From IMG/VR virus record IMGVR_UViG_3300012926_000004, positions 1 through 64,000 of that record: 64,000 nt of DNA; one strand, 5' to 3'. This DNA comes from a virus. Under the pieces are notes generated by a model, which worked only from the letters and a program-made list of their open reading frames with translations, did no database searches and was not told the origin of the DNA. Below are positions 1 through 8,343 of the stretch, piece by piece. The position numbers were made by a program, and so were the translations under genes. The first letter of the stretch is position 1; each line of letters opens with the position of its first letter.

Positions 1-912
1 AGCCTTGTCTAGCTTGTTGTCCAAGGCCGCAAACGTAGGTGAGTCGGAGTTCTGCGTGCTGGGATCCATAATCACCAGACGATGTTGCTCGTCAAAGTCG
101 ACGTACAACAACCGGCTAATAGACTTATTCTTGGATTCGATGCGGACTTTGCGGTACCGGGGGCGTTTCTCTTCTGGCAGGTCCAGCCGAGTATGTTCGA
201 TCCCGATCAGGGTACTGGCTTCCTGGGACCAGGCTACGGACCCGAAAACCCGATCGGCCAGTACCGGATATGACTCGCCCTTGCGCATCTTGGCCATGCC
301 AACTGTGCCCAGAATGGTCACATGATGTTCAATACAGAACTTTTGCAGGGTTTGATAGTAGAAATCGCGCACGGCTCTTGAATCGTTGATCTTGCCACCG
401 CCTTCCATCATGTACTGCAGGCCTTCGATGAACAGGAAGTAGACTGGCTGTCGAGCTTGGTGGCAAAGCTCACCATAAAGCCTTTGCAGCGTTTCTAGAG
501 GGGTCTCACTGGAGCCTGGATCCCAATCTCTGACCGGGAACTTGATAGGGTTGCTTAGCTCATCCATCTCCATATGGGCTATGCGGTCGAACAGGATGTC
601 CCAGTTGCCAGAGCAGACGATAGCCCCACATTGGTGAGGCTCATCGCCATCTTTGACTGCGTAGTCTAGGAAGGTACCGCTGGCGATGTAGGTTTCTAGG
701 CAGCTCAACGCCAGGGCAGTCTTGCCAGAGGTACTACTGCCTATCATCAGGTTGACGGAGCGGAGCGGAAACAGCCCTGGCACGCACGGCTTGGGAGCAC
801 GGTGCACTAGCTCAGGGCTGAGCTGATCGCGTGGGACTTCACGGGTATCGATTTCAAACATGTCTAAATCGAGTTCAGCAGGCGGAGGGGCAGGGGAGCG
901 ACGTTTAGCCAT
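1..912 (-). CDS. RecA-like P-loop ATPase (5' part; runs off the window edge)
   Basis: The frame is open from the ATG at 912 to base 1, giving 304 residues with no stop, so the C-terminus lies outside. A Walker A motif GSSTSGKT sits at about residues 58-65, followed by a hydrophobic strand ending in Glu (FLFIEGLQYMM), which fits a Walker B position. Later blocks (ILGTVGMAKMRKGE, VFGSVAWSQEAS) resemble the RecA-fold/RepA-type AAA_25 ATPases used as replicative helicases or recombinases. AAAGG lies 6 bases before the start. It is divergent from the replication genes at 1259. The choice between helicase and recombinase is inference. Confidence 0.8.
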   Translation of the reverse strand, partial: MAKRRSPAPPPAELDLDMFEIDTREVPRDQLSPELVHRAPKPCVPGLFPLRSVNLMIGSSTSGKTALALSCLETYIASGTFLDYAVKDGDEPHQCGAIVCSGNWDILFDRIAHMEMDELSNPIKFPVRDWDPGSSETPLETLQRLYGELCHQARQPVYFLFIEGLQYMMEGGGKINDSRAVRDFYYQTLQKFCIEHHVTILGTVGMAKMRKGESYPVLADRVFGSVAWSQEASTLIGIEHTRLDLPEEKRPRYRKVRIESKNKSISRLLYVDFDEQHRLVIMDPSTQNSDSPTFAALDNKLDKA

Positions 913-1258
913 GGGAAGCCTTTCAGCGGTAGCGGTACTGGTCAGGGAGGGTCGGTGAGGGTGGGGTGGAGCGAGCTGGAGCGCTACTGAGCGACACAGG
1001 CGCAGAGTCGCAAATAGGCCTGAAGAATCCTGTTGCGCTGACGTCTCGATTGGATCTAGTATGAGTGTCTACCAAGTTGGCTGCCCGCTTGATCTGGTAA
1101 CTATGCTGTGTAGTGTATCAGACATTTGTGGTATTGGGTAGCCCTAAGTGATAGAAAGTTTAGCGCGGTTTCGCACGGTGGCAGATGGTGGTTGACAGTT
1201 GCCTGGAGTGTGTGTAGAGTAAGTTTTGTTGACAGCGGAAGGGAGTCCGCGAGCAAGC
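913..1258. other. Divergent intergenic region with plus-strand promoter
   Basis: These 346 bases separate the minus-strand ATPase from the plus-strand replication block and hold no convincing gene. The right end carries TTGACA at 1192 with a TAGAGT -10 box and a second TTGACA at 1229. A TTTAGCGCGG stretch near 1159 contains the TTAGCG half-site also found at the XRE and nozzle promoters. The left part is GC-rich with G-runs (GAGGGTGGGGTGG near 947) and shows no clear promoter for the minus gene. Confidence 0.5.
1192..1220 (+). promoter_or_regulatory. Sigma70-like promoter for the replication block
   Basis: A perfect TTGACA (1192-1197) is followed after 17 bases by TAGAGT (1215-1220), which matches four of six -10 positions. 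It points at the nuclease gene beginning at 1259. Confidence 0.55.
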
Positions 1259-3232
1259 ATGCCGATGAATTTTATCCCTGAAGTTTCTGATGATCTAGCC
1301 AAGACCGCTACGCAAGTGATTCCTGAGGCTCGTCGGATTTATGTCGATCGCACGCGGCATAAGGACCGGCAGCGATGCAAGCGGCTTCGCTGGTTGTCCT
1401 ATCACGCCGGAGCTACCTCGAATGGCATCCAGCCCAAGCGCAAGTCTATCCACCTAGTCATTGGCTCAGCAGTGCACGTAGGCATGGAGCATCTCCTCTG
1501 GGGCATGCAGGATTACATCAATCAGCACAACCTTACCGTTGACGAAGGCTTCGCAGCGATCTCAGGGATCAACAGCCAGCGTGTGTGCGAGTTTCTTGAA
1601 GACCAAGCTGTAGACGCGGCACTCAAAGACCTCGTAGCAATGACTGAGTTCGGCGTTGAGCTGGACGACCAGGAGAAGTTCGCAGCAGAGAAGGCTAAGA
1701 CTGCGCTGACGACTGGGTCGCTGAATTCAGCAACAGCGTCCTCCGGCGGCGACTCGATGATCGAGATCACGTTTGAGGATATGGTTCCAGCAGTGCCTGC
1801 GCCTAAGGCTGTGCTGCCTGCACCTGTCCAGTCCAGCATCGTAGACGTATTGCTTGGAGCCAACGCCCTGTCTACCGTCGACTGGGGAACGCCGATCTAT
1901 CCAGCGTCCAAGAACCTGGTTGAGATCATGGAAGGTAACGACCCAGCGTTTCAGGTTGGCGATCCAGCGCTCGCCTCCATCGAAATCAACGTCCCAAGCG
2001 AACAAGCGAACGCGATGAAAACGGCTGGGCTCGACAACTACTTGCTGGAAGAACTAGCCGCCCAGATCGAAGCCCTAGTCCGCGCCTATGCGCGTCGTCG
2101 CTGGAAGCCACTCCTCGATCAGTTCGAGATCCTCGAAGTCGAGCGTGAAGGTGAATGGCAGTTAGGCAAGATCGAGTACGATCGCTGGGTTATCGAGCCT
2201 GCAATCACATCTGTACCGGGAGCTGTAGACCCTTTCTATAGCCAGACTCTGAAGAGGTATGTTGACCAATACGAAATCTGGTTCATGTCCCGGCATGATG
2301 CGCTGTTGAAGGAACGCCAGACTGGGTACCTGTACCTGCAGTCGTACAAGACTACCGGCTCATGGGACCGGCGCAAGGAAGCTGACGCACAAATAGACAT
2401 GCAAGGCCTCTCCGAAGCTGTCGATGTCGAAAAGCGATTCTCGGAAGCCTGGCATATCATCCAACACAGTGGCGGCCCGATCACAAGCATTGATAACCTA
2501 GCCGATCAGATGGGCGATGGCCAACAGCTAAATCGTCTGGTGAACTTGCGCACGGCCAATTGGCTAGCCACGCTTCCAGAGCCGCCACGCATCCTCGGAG
2601 TCCGCTACGAGTACATGAACAAAGGCGCACGACGGCAGGACAAGAACGATACTGAGATGCCGAACCGGTACGTGGCCGACACGCCGCTAATCCGAGCCTA
2701 TAAAACCGACGGCATCACAGCCGACGATCGCAAGTGGGGTTGGTCTTACGAAGTCTGTGACGCCTACGGCAAGTCCAAACGTCTCGACTATCGCACCTGG
2801 AAGAAGGCACCGATATGGCGGTTCATGACGATCAAGCAGTGGATTGACTTGCTCGATGCGGACAAGGTCCAGCCTGAGTCCTACGACAAGGAAGGCACCC
2901 GGCTCGACGCACTGGCTGACCAGTTCATGACACCGATCCATTGCTTTAGAAACGAAGACGACATGCGGGACATGCTGGAGCAATTGCAGGCAGAAGAAGA
3001 AGAGAACGCGAGAGACGTGCTCGCTGTCTACGCCGTCCGCTCCGACCCAGGCAAGATGCGCTCTGAACTCAATCGACGCTTCTCGCAGAACCGTGCCAGC
3101 TGTTCGTACCCAGGCAAATGCCAGAACCACGAAATCTGCTACGGCAGTGCTGATATCCGTCGTGACCCTGAAGGCAGCGGCCTGTACCAGATCCGCGTGG
3201 CAAACCATCCGCAGGAGAATTATCAACCGTAG
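1259..3232 (+). CDS. PD-(D/E)XK nuclease, Cas4/AddB-like with probable Fe-S cluster
   Basis: Predicted exonuclease for phage recombination or DNA processing (657 aa). The nuclease core shows Asp347 (MSRHDALL) and Lys364 (LQSYKT), the D...xK signature. Near the N-terminus RCKRLRWLSYH and a G-x-x-x-H block (IGSAVHVGMEH) match the first conserved motifs of the family. Cysteines 615, 621 and 627 (CSYPGKCQNHEIC) plus Cys40 form the one-plus-three cysteine layout that holds a 4Fe-4S cluster in AddB and Cas4 nucleases. I chose the ATG at 1259 because GGAAGGGAG lies 13 bases upstream; a TTG at 1226 would add 11 residues. The ATPase at 3671 is a likely functional partner. Confidence 0.85.
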   Translation: MPMNFIPEVSDDLAKTATQVIPEARRIYVDRTRHKDRQRCKRLRWLSYHAGATSNGIQPKRKSIHLVIGSAVHVGMEHLLWGMQDYINQHNLTVDEGFAAISGINSQRVCEFLEDQAVDAALKDLVAMTEFGVELDDQEKFAAEKAKTALTTGSLNSATASSGGDSMIEITFEDMVPAVPAPKAVLPAPVQSSIVDVLLGANALSTVDWGTPIYPASKNLVEIMEGNDPAFQVGDPALASIEINVPSEQANAMKTAGLDNYLLEELAAQIEALVRAYARRRWKPLLDQFEILEVEREGEWQLGKIEYDRWVIEPAITSVPGAVDPFYSQTLKRYVDQYEIWFMSRHDALLKERQTGYLYLQSYKTTGSWDRRKEADAQIDMQGLSEAVDVEKRFSEAWHIIQHSGGPITSIDNLADQMGDGQQLNRLVNLRTANWLATLPEPPRILGVRYEYMNKGARRQDKNDTEMPNRYVADTPLIRAYKTDGITADDRKWGWSYEVCDAYGKSKRLDYRTWKKAPIWRFMTIKQWIDLLDADKVQPESYDKEGTRLDALADQFMTPIHCFRNEDDMRDMLEQLQAEEEENARDVLAVYAVRSDPGKMRSELNRRFSQNRASCSYPGKCQNHEICYGSADIRRDPEGSGLYQIRVANHPQENYQP

Positions 3233-3261
3233 TTGACAAAGGTTTCGCGTAGTGGTATTGT
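3233..3261 (+). promoter_or_regulatory. Sigma70-like promoter
   Basis: TTGACA at 3233-3238, a 17-base spacer, then TATTGT at 3256-3261. It starts directly after the nuclease stop codon and drives the ribbon-helix-helix-like gene and the ATPase. Confidence 0.65.
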
Positions 3262-3276
3262 AGCTCCTGAGAGCAA

Positions 3277-3294
3277 GACAACAGAGACAACAGA
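3277..3294 (+). repeat. Tandem 9-bp direct repeat downstream of promoter
   Basis: GACAACAGA occurs twice in perfect tandem, 15 bases after the -10 box. The position in the early transcribed region fits an operator or leader element; this is inference. Confidence 0.5.
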
Positions 3295-3356
3295 TAAGTA
3301 AATGATCCTCTTCAGCACCCTCTTCTCCATTACCACACATTTCAGAAGGAGCACCA

Positions 3357-3593
3357 ATGCCCAGCGAATACCGCAATCCCAAGCTCAGCAAGAGCGACCC
3401 AATGGTGGTCGAGCATATCAAGATTCCGAAGTCAGTTCTAGCCTCATTGAACATCTCAGCCGCGAGCCGTCAACGTCATCGCTCGTTTGTAGTGCGCGAG
3501 ATCCTGGAAACATGGAAGGTCCAATTCGACAAAGACATGGCTGCAAACGCAGTAGCAGCAGCTAAGTCCAGCAGAAAAACCTCAGCGGCTTAG
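3357..3593 (+). CDS. Small ribbon-helix-helix-like protein
   Basis: 78 aa. The middle shows a strand-helix-helix pattern (HIKIPKSVLASLN then SRQRHRSFVVREILETWK) that resembles Arc/CopG-type DNA-binding folds, with a basic tail. AGAAGGAG stands 5 bases before the ATG, which favours this start over an overlapping frame at 3302. It sits alone behind the 3233 promoter and before the ATPase, so it may be an early regulator. The family call rests on pattern only. Confidence 0.6.
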   Translation: MPSEYRNPKLSKSDPMVVEHIKIPKSVLASLNISAASRQRHRSFVVREILETWKVQFDKDMAANAVAAAKSSRKTSAA

Positions 3594-3611
3594 TCAGACC
3601 GCAACGTAGTA

Positions 3612-3632
3612 CAGCTCACAGCTCACAGCTCA
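3612..3632 (+). repeat. Tandem 7-bp repeat, three copies
   Basis: CAGCTCA is repeated three times without interruption in the gap between the small ribbon-helix-helix-like gene and the ATPase. Too short for a CRISPR; a protein-binding site or slippage product are both possible. Confidence 0.7.
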
Positions 3633-3670
3633 CAACAACGCTTACCTAATCGCAGAAGGAGCATTACTTC

Positions 3671-4708
3671 ATGGCACGTTCGGGAGTCATCTATGGAGCC
3701 TCAGGCACATTCAAATCGACCGCAGGCAAACACTTCTCCAGGTACATCTACAAGAAAACCGGCAAAGCCACGCTATTATTCAGTCTAGACGGCGGTGGCT
3801 GGGGGCCAATGGAGCCTGAGATCCGGGGTGGAATCATCCTTCCGTACCGCGGCAACACGCAAGTCCCTCTGCCAGTGCTGCGCAAGATAAGCCAGGGCTA
3901 CTGGCCTGAGGATTCCGGCGAGACGGAGATCAGCAAAACCAACCTGCGCTCGATTGACTGGGCACGGTTCGGCGGCCTATTCGTAGAAGGTCTGTCCTCG
4001 ATCAGCCAAGCTCTAATGCGGCATCTAGCCGATCAACAGATCAAGACTGGCGAGGAAGCTACTAGTCCGTTCTCGCAGCGCGTGGTCGTCGAAGGCCAAG
4101 TAGTCACTGAAACGTTTGCCGGCAACAGCAAAGCGCATTATGGATTCGTGCAAAACCAGTTGTACTCCCTGGTCACCAACTTTACCTCTCTCCCTCTTGA
4201 ATACGTTCTGTTCTCCGCGCTTGAATCACGTACTGAAGAAGATGATCGCTCGACGATCTACGGGCCGCAGGTCGCAGGCAAAAAGGCTACTGCACTCGTC
4301 CCTAGCTGGGTCGGCGACTGTCTGCACTCCGAAGCTTATCCTGTTGAGAAATTCATCCAGGTTCCTGACCCTAAAGACGCGACGAAGAAGATCGAAACCA
4401 GAGTCGTCGAGACTCTAGTCCGCACGTACTTCGTCAAGCATCCAGACCCCAGCACTGGAATCATGTTTCCGGCGAAACCTCGAATCGACTCTGAGAAAGT
4501 CGGCGAACTGATGAAGCTATTTCCAGGTGGATATTACGAGCCGTCGCCGTCCCATGGCCTCGACACCTATCTCGAAGCTATTGACTCATTCAACGAGTCC
4601 TCAGGAGATGACGCTGGTGACTGGCGTGCTGAAGTCGATAAAAAGTTTGGTCGTGTGACTGTGGCTGGACCGATTGCCACAGCTTCACTTCCTAAAGCCA
4701 CCAAGTAA
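3671..4708 (+). CDS. P-loop ATPase, Sak4/RecA-like recombination candidate
   Basis: 345 aa. A Walker A motif GASGTFKST lies at residues 9-17, right at the N-terminus, and a strand ending in Glu (GLFVEGLSSISQAL) near residue 105 is a plausible Walker B, similar to the FIEGL strand of the ATPase at 912-1. Phage Sak4-like ATPases have such an N-terminal P-loop and are commonly found beside exonuclease and ssDNA-binding genes. AGAAGGAG precedes the ATG. The neighbouring nuclease (1259) and candidate ssDNA-binding gene (5123) suggest a recombination set. The exact family is uncertain. Confidence 0.7.
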   Translation: MARSGVIYGASGTFKSTAGKHFSRYIYKKTGKATLLFSLDGGGWGPMEPEIRGGIILPYRGNTQVPLPVLRKISQGYWPEDSGETEISKTNLRSIDWARFGGLFVEGLSSISQALMRHLADQQIKTGEEATSPFSQRVVVEGQVVTETFAGNSKAHYGFVQNQLYSLVTNFTSLPLEYVLFSALESRTEEDDRSTIYGPQVAGKKATALVPSWVGDCLHSEAYPVEKFIQVPDPKDATKKIETRVVETLVRTYFVKHPDPSTGIMFPAKPRIDSEKVGELMKLFPGGYYEPSPSHGLDTYLEAIDSFNESSGDDAGDWRAEVDKKFGRVTVAGPIATASLPKATK

Positions 4709-4746
4709 GACAGAGACAGAGAACCTGCTGCTTGCTGTGCTGCCTT

Positions 4747-4760
4747 GGTCAACGTTGACC
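4747..4760. promoter_or_regulatory. Perfect 14-bp palindrome, operator candidate
   Basis: GGTCAACGTTGACC is a perfect palindrome 39 bases before the ribbon-helix-helix gene at 4800. Small regulators of that fold often control their own transcription through such sites. It shares the TCAA...TTGA core with the palindrome at 12803. Confidence 0.5.
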
Positions 4761-4799
4761 TGAAGTAGAACCATCAACCTGAAGAAAGGACCGAACCTA

Positions 4800-5039
4800 A
4801 TGACAACCGAGAATGAAGTCGTAGGAGTTGGAGCACCGGCACCGACAAGCATTACCGCAACACCAGCTTCAACAGCATCAGTAACTACGGCGTTGCCAAA
4901 GCAGAACACTACCGTCTCCATTACCCTGGACGCTGATGTTTATGCCTACTACGCGGCAAAGGCTAAGGAAGACGATCGTAGCCTGGCTAAGTATCTGCAG
5001 CGCGAGCTGAAGGCTAAGTTTGATTCTGGAATAGAGTAA
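4800..5039 (+). CDS. Ribbon-helix-helix (CopG/Arc-like) protein
   Basis: 79 aa. After a flexible Ala/Thr/Pro-rich arm of about 35 residues comes TTVSITLDADVYAYYAAKA, then DDRSLAKYLQRELK. This strand followed by two helices, with a Ser-Leu at the turn, is the classic ribbon-helix-helix layout that binds DNA as a dimer. GAAAGGA stands a few bases upstream of the ATG. A perfect palindrome lies upstream and could be its operator. Target genes cannot be named from sequence. Confidence 0.7.
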   Translation: MTTENEVVGVGAPAPTSITATPASTASVTTALPKQNTTVSITLDADVYAYYAAKAKEDDRSLAKYLQRELKAKFDSGIE

Positions 5040-5122
5040 GCCGGCAGGCCCATCAGCTAGGCAACCCACATCCACCGCTCAGCCTGTCTGAGCCACAACA
5101 GCACCGAAAGGAAGCACTAACA

Positions 5123-5842
5123 ATGGCTACCAATCCCGCAACTGATTTTGCATCACCCGTATACATGGAAGAGACGGCTGGCGACGCATCTCTCGCTGAC
5201 GTAGTCGTAGTCGACCTCAACGATCCCAACCTGCTGCTGGCAGAGTTCGACACCAACTCTGACATCGATCCTTACGCAGCTCCTCCGCCAGTAGCTGACG
5301 GCACCTACCTCGTCAAGATCAAGCAGATTGACGTCAAGGGACCGAACGGCGAGCTGGTACGTCACACAGTACGCACCGGCACCGGCGAGAATGCCAAAGC
5401 CTATGCGTTCACGGCTCTCGAAGCGCGCATCATCGATCCCGGCGCTCCGTTCGATAACTTCGTTGTTTTTGACCGTTTTGTCAGCACTCTACCTGCCCGT
5501 AACGGTGGCGTGCCGATCGTGCGCATCCTTACCTGCCTGGGCGTACAGCTTCCGGCTCGTATCAATGCAAAGATCTTGCTCGATGCCTTCTTCAATGCAG
5601 TAGCGAGCGAGCCCGAGCTTCGTATCGAGACCGAGTGGGAAGGTTCTGTGAGCAAGGAAGATGCTGACAAGCTGTATGCCGCTGGCGTGGACAAAAAGAA
5701 GTTTCCACGGGTTTATGGAATGCGTAAGTTCCCCCAAGACAGCAAGGGGAACCCGATTCCTGAGATCGTTGTTGATTCGCCGATTGGCAAATTGGAGCTG
5801 CGAGCGAACGTTCGCATTACAGGGTACTTTCCTAAGGCGTAA
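5123..5842 (+). CDS. Candidate ssDNA-binding or recombination accessory protein
   Basis: 239 aa, not confidently recognised. An acidic N-terminal third (residues 1-55) leads into a beta-rich body with GTYLVKIKQIDVKGPNGE and a charged C-terminal part (YAAGVDKKKFPRVYGMRKF). Phage genes of this size, following a P-loop ATPase and ahead of a helicase and polymerase, are often ssDNA-binding proteins, and the beta-rich composition allows an OB fold. This is inference from context. GAAAGGAAG precedes the ATG. A strong hairpin follows the gene. Confidence 0.5.
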   Translation: MATNPATDFASPVYMEETAGDASLADVVVVDLNDPNLLLAEFDTNSDIDPYAAPPPVADGTYLVKIKQIDVKGPNGELVRHTVRTGTGENAKAYAFTALEARIIDPGAPFDNFVVFDRFVSTLPARNGGVPIVRILTCLGVQLPARINAKILLDAFFNAVASEPELRIETEWEGSVSKEDADKLYAAGVDKKKFPRVYGMRKFPQDSKGNPIPEIVVDSPIGKLELRANVRITGYFPKA

Positions 5843-5888
5843 CCAAGATTGGCGAGCAGTGGTGTGCAAGCTGATGAAGTGAACCGAA

Positions 5889-5920
5889 GTGAGCTGGCAG
5901 TTGAAAGGCTGCCAGCTCAC
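5889..5920 (+). other. Perfect 12-bp stem-loop without a U-tract
   Basis: GTGAGCTGGCAG pairs exactly with CTGCCAGCTCAC around an 8-base loop. No run of T follows, so this is not a standard terminator. It may be an RNA processing or stabilising element between the putative ssDNA-binding gene and the next gene at 5949. Confidence 0.75.
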
Positions 5921-5948
5921 CTCCCTAACATGGCCCCGGAGCTCGATC

Positions 5949-6206
5949 ATGGGATATACAGATTTCGACAACAAAGGTTCGTATCAAGGCGACGCTGAGC
6001 GCAATGCGGAAGCGATACGCATCCTCAATCGCATCAAGCCTGCAGTGCTATCCGCCGCAGCCTCCGACGAAGATCTACCAGAGTTCAGCAACAACGCGAT
6101 GGGATTTGTGATGGGCTTGATCGATACCCTAGATCTAACAGGCACAGTTCAAGTCACGGTAAAAATGCTGTGGTGGCTCCGCGATCTCAACGATAAGGTG
6201 GACTGA
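5949..6206 (+). CDS. Hypothetical protein, 85 aa
   Basis: Not recognised. Mixed helical protein starting MGYTDFDNKGSYQGDAE, with no Cys cluster or membrane segment. The ATG at 5949 is preferred over an upstream codon at 5889 because GGAG lies 7 bases before it and the upstream codons fall inside the strong hairpin. It ends 7 bases before the HNH gene, so the two are probably co-translated. Confidence 0.6.
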   Translation: MGYTDFDNKGSYQGDAERNAEAIRILNRIKPAVLSAAASDEDLPEFSNNAMGFVMGLIDTLDLTGTVQVTVKMLWWLRDLNDKVD

Positions 6207-6213
6207 TCCAGCC

Positions 6214-6594
6214 ATGGCTAAATTCGCAGGCGGAGTCAGCGTCGACAAAAAGGGATACCTGGTGATCAAAGCTGGGAAGCATCGAGACCGCAGGGTGCAT
6301 ATTATGATCGCGGAAGCGATGCTGGGCCGGGAGCTAACGGCTGATGAGGATGTCGACCATCGCAACGCCGACAAGCTCGACTGCGACTGGCGTAACCTGA
6401 AGGTTATCAGCAAGGCTGAGCACGGTGCTGTCTCGAACCGCCAGCGATGGTTCCTGGAAAACCGAGCCGAGCAAGAACGTGCTGAATGGGAAGCTTGGAT
6501 ACACAACGGCGGCAATCGCCCTGATGAAGGCCAAGACGTAGATATCACAGACGAAGACATAAAGTTCAACCCAGAGGATTTCCCCAATGCCTAA
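6214..6594 (+). CDS. HNH endonuclease
   Basis: 126 aa. The HNH core reads VHIMIAEAMLGRELTADEDV followed by DHRNADKLDCDWRNLKVIS and then KAEH; the His after Asp, the Asn of WRNL and the terminal His are in the expected order of the HNH_3 type. An acidic tail (DITDEDIKFNPEDF) follows. It overlaps the helicase by 8 bases and sits inside the replication block, a common place for phage HNH genes. Whether it is a homing enzyme or a nicking enzyme for replication cannot be told. Confidence 0.85.
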   Translation: MAKFAGGVSVDKKGYLVIKAGKHRDRRVHIMIAEAMLGRELTADEDVDHRNADKLDCDWRNLKVISKAEHGAVSNRQRWFLENRAEQERAEWEAWIHNGGNRPDEGQDVDITDEDIKFNPEDFPNA

Positions 6595-8131
6595 CGATTA
6601 CGATCTTGACCTATACCACGATGATGAGCCTGCTGAAGTAGCTGCAGCACAGCCTTACGATCCGGCTTTGAACCTGACCTTGGCTGATGTAGCTGTAGAC
6701 GAAGTCAGCACGACCCAGGCCTCCACCGAAGACCTCTACATCAACTTCGACGAAGATGGCGAGGGCTCGACTTCGTTCGATCCACAGCAAGGCACGCTAC
6801 GTGAGACCGAATGCAGTTTTATTACGGGGTGTGCGGGTTCTGGCAAGTCGTATACCCTCCGTCAAAGGATCGCTGAAGATGCCAGTTATGCAGTGCTAGC
6901 GGCCACAACCGGCATATCGGCTATCAACCTAAACGCGGCCACGATTCATTCTCTGCTAGGTTTTCGGGACACCGATTCGCTTCGTGATGCTTACATCAGT
7001 GGCAGCGCACAAGGCAAGCTCAAAAAGATCGTTGGCGAAGGCTACAAGAACGTTGTGATTGATGAGGTCAGTATGCTCAGTCATGAGGCTCTGGATCTGA
7101 TTGTCAAGATTTTCGATAACGTCAACCAGAACCTGGCTTACCGTGAAAAAACGATCGGCCTGATCCTGACTGGCGATTTTTGTCAGCTACCTGCTATCCC
7201 AGACAAGCCGCGTGTGCCGGGCAGCAAAGTCAAGATGCCGACTCCGTGGGCTTTCGATGCCCAGTCATGGAAGCGGTTCGATAAGAACACACTGAAGCTA
7301 ACGAAGGTCTGGCGGCAGTCGGACGAGCGATACCTAGCGGCACTGAACTATGCACGCCAGGGCAAAGGCGACATGGCCGCTGGCGCACTCGTTTCCGCTG
7401 GAGTCACGTTTGCTGGGACCTCAGATTCTAACTTCGACGGCACAACGATTGTAGGCAAGAACGAACAAGTGGACCGGTTCAACGAGGCGTCACTGATGAA
7501 GCTGCCTGGAAGGTTGATTGGGCTGCCGTCACGCCGCTGGGGCCGCGAGAGATCCGAATGGAAGAACATTCCAGTGCAGACTAAAATCCGCGAAGGCGCT
7601 TATGTCATGCTGCTGGTCAACAAGTACAACGGCTTTCAGGATCTGGAATACGCTAACGGAGACTGTGGCCACGTGCGCGGCATTCAGCCGAGTCAGAACG
7701 GTGCACCACCGCAGGTAATGGTAGAGCTGGCTCGCAATAACCGGATTGTGTATGTGTCGGCTATTATCCGTGCTGTAGAGACCAAGGACAAGCCGGATGA
7801 CATGACAGGCGAGATTGACATCAATCTGCGTGATGACGTGGGTGGGTATATTCCACAAGCGCATTATCGATGCAACGCGCGTAAGTATGTATCGGGACAG
7901 CTGGAGTATTTTCCAATCCGGTTGGCGTATGCCACAACGTGCCACAAGGCTCAGGGGTTGTCGCTGGATCGTGTACAGATCGACATGCGCGATTGGATGA
8001 TGAAGAGTCCGGCGATGACCTATGTGAGTTTGTCTCGGTGCAGGACGATCGAGGGTCTACGGATTATCGGCCGACCGGATGACGTGCGTGACAAGTGCAG
8101 GATCGATCCGAGGGTGCTTCGATGGCTATAG
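6587..8131 (+). CDS. Superfamily 1B DNA helicase, Pif1/RecD/Dda-like
   Basis: 514 aa, 5'-3' helicase by family. After an acidic arm of about 75 residues the motifs appear in order: Walker A GCAGSGKS (about residues 80-87), ATTGISAINL (Ia), VVIDEVSML (Walker B), LTGDFCQLPAI (III), VWRQ (IV), ATTCHKAQGLSLD (V) and YVSLSRCRTIEGL (VI). All nucleotide-binding motifs look intact. The ATG overlaps the end of the HNH gene. It likely works at the replication fork or in recombination together with the polymerase at 9698. Confidence 0.92.
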   Translation: MPNDYDLDLYHDDEPAEVAAAQPYDPALNLTLADVAVDEVSTTQASTEDLYINFDEDGEGSTSFDPQQGTLRETECSFITGCAGSGKSYTLRQRIAEDASYAVLAATTGISAINLNAATIHSLLGFRDTDSLRDAYISGSAQGKLKKIVGEGYKNVVIDEVSMLSHEALDLIVKIFDNVNQNLAYREKTIGLILTGDFCQLPAIPDKPRVPGSKVKMPTPWAFDAQSWKRFDKNTLKLTKVWRQSDERYLAALNYARQGKGDMAAGALVSAGVTFAGTSDSNFDGTTIVGKNEQVDRFNEASLMKLPGRLIGLPSRRWGRERSEWKNIPVQTKIREGAYVMLLVNKYNGFQDLEYANGDCGHVRGIQPSQNGAPPQVMVELARNNRIVYVSAIIRAVETKDKPDDMTGEIDINLRDDVGGYIPQAHYRCNARKYVSGQLEYFPIRLAYATTCHKAQGLSLDRVQIDMRDWMMKSPAMTYVSLSRCRTIEGLRIIGRPDDVRDKCRIDPRVLRWL

Positions 8132-8340
8132 CTGAACGTAAGACAGTACTGCACGTTCGTCCTCGGGAATGTTCTTGCTGCCTTGAGTTTGAAACAGTTG
8201 ATGTGACCGAGGGCGAAGCGTATGCACAGTTTATATCCTCGCTGAATGTGTCGGCGGATAAGTTAGAACTGGCTATCGAACTCTGGAAGGGTGTCTATCC
8301 GCATGGAGTTGTAAAACGCCACGATGTCACAGTGAATTGA
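8122..8340 (+). CDS. Hypothetical protein, 72 aa
   Basis: Not recognised. Starts MAIAERKTVLHVRPRECSCC with a Cys-Ser-Cys-Cys cluster near residues 17-20 and an acidic helical C-terminal half. The ATG at 8122 has GAGGG 7 bases upstream and overlaps the helicase end by 10 bases; a GTG at 8095 is less likely. Position suggests co-translation with the helicase. Confidence 0.6.
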   Translation: MAIAERKTVLHVRPRECSCCLEFETVDVTEGEAYAQFISSLNVSADKLELAIELWKGVYPHGVVKRHDVTVN

Positions 8341-8343
8341 ACT

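Noticed and set aside
3302-3565. Alternative plus-strand frame overlapping the small ribbon-helix-helix-like gene
   Set aside because: No good ribosome binding site and no recognisable fold, while the gene at 3357 has both.
3612-3632. CRISPR-like repeat
   Set aside because: The 7-bp units are directly tandem and have no spacers; no cas genes are present. The Cas4-like nuclease is of the general phage exonuclease type.
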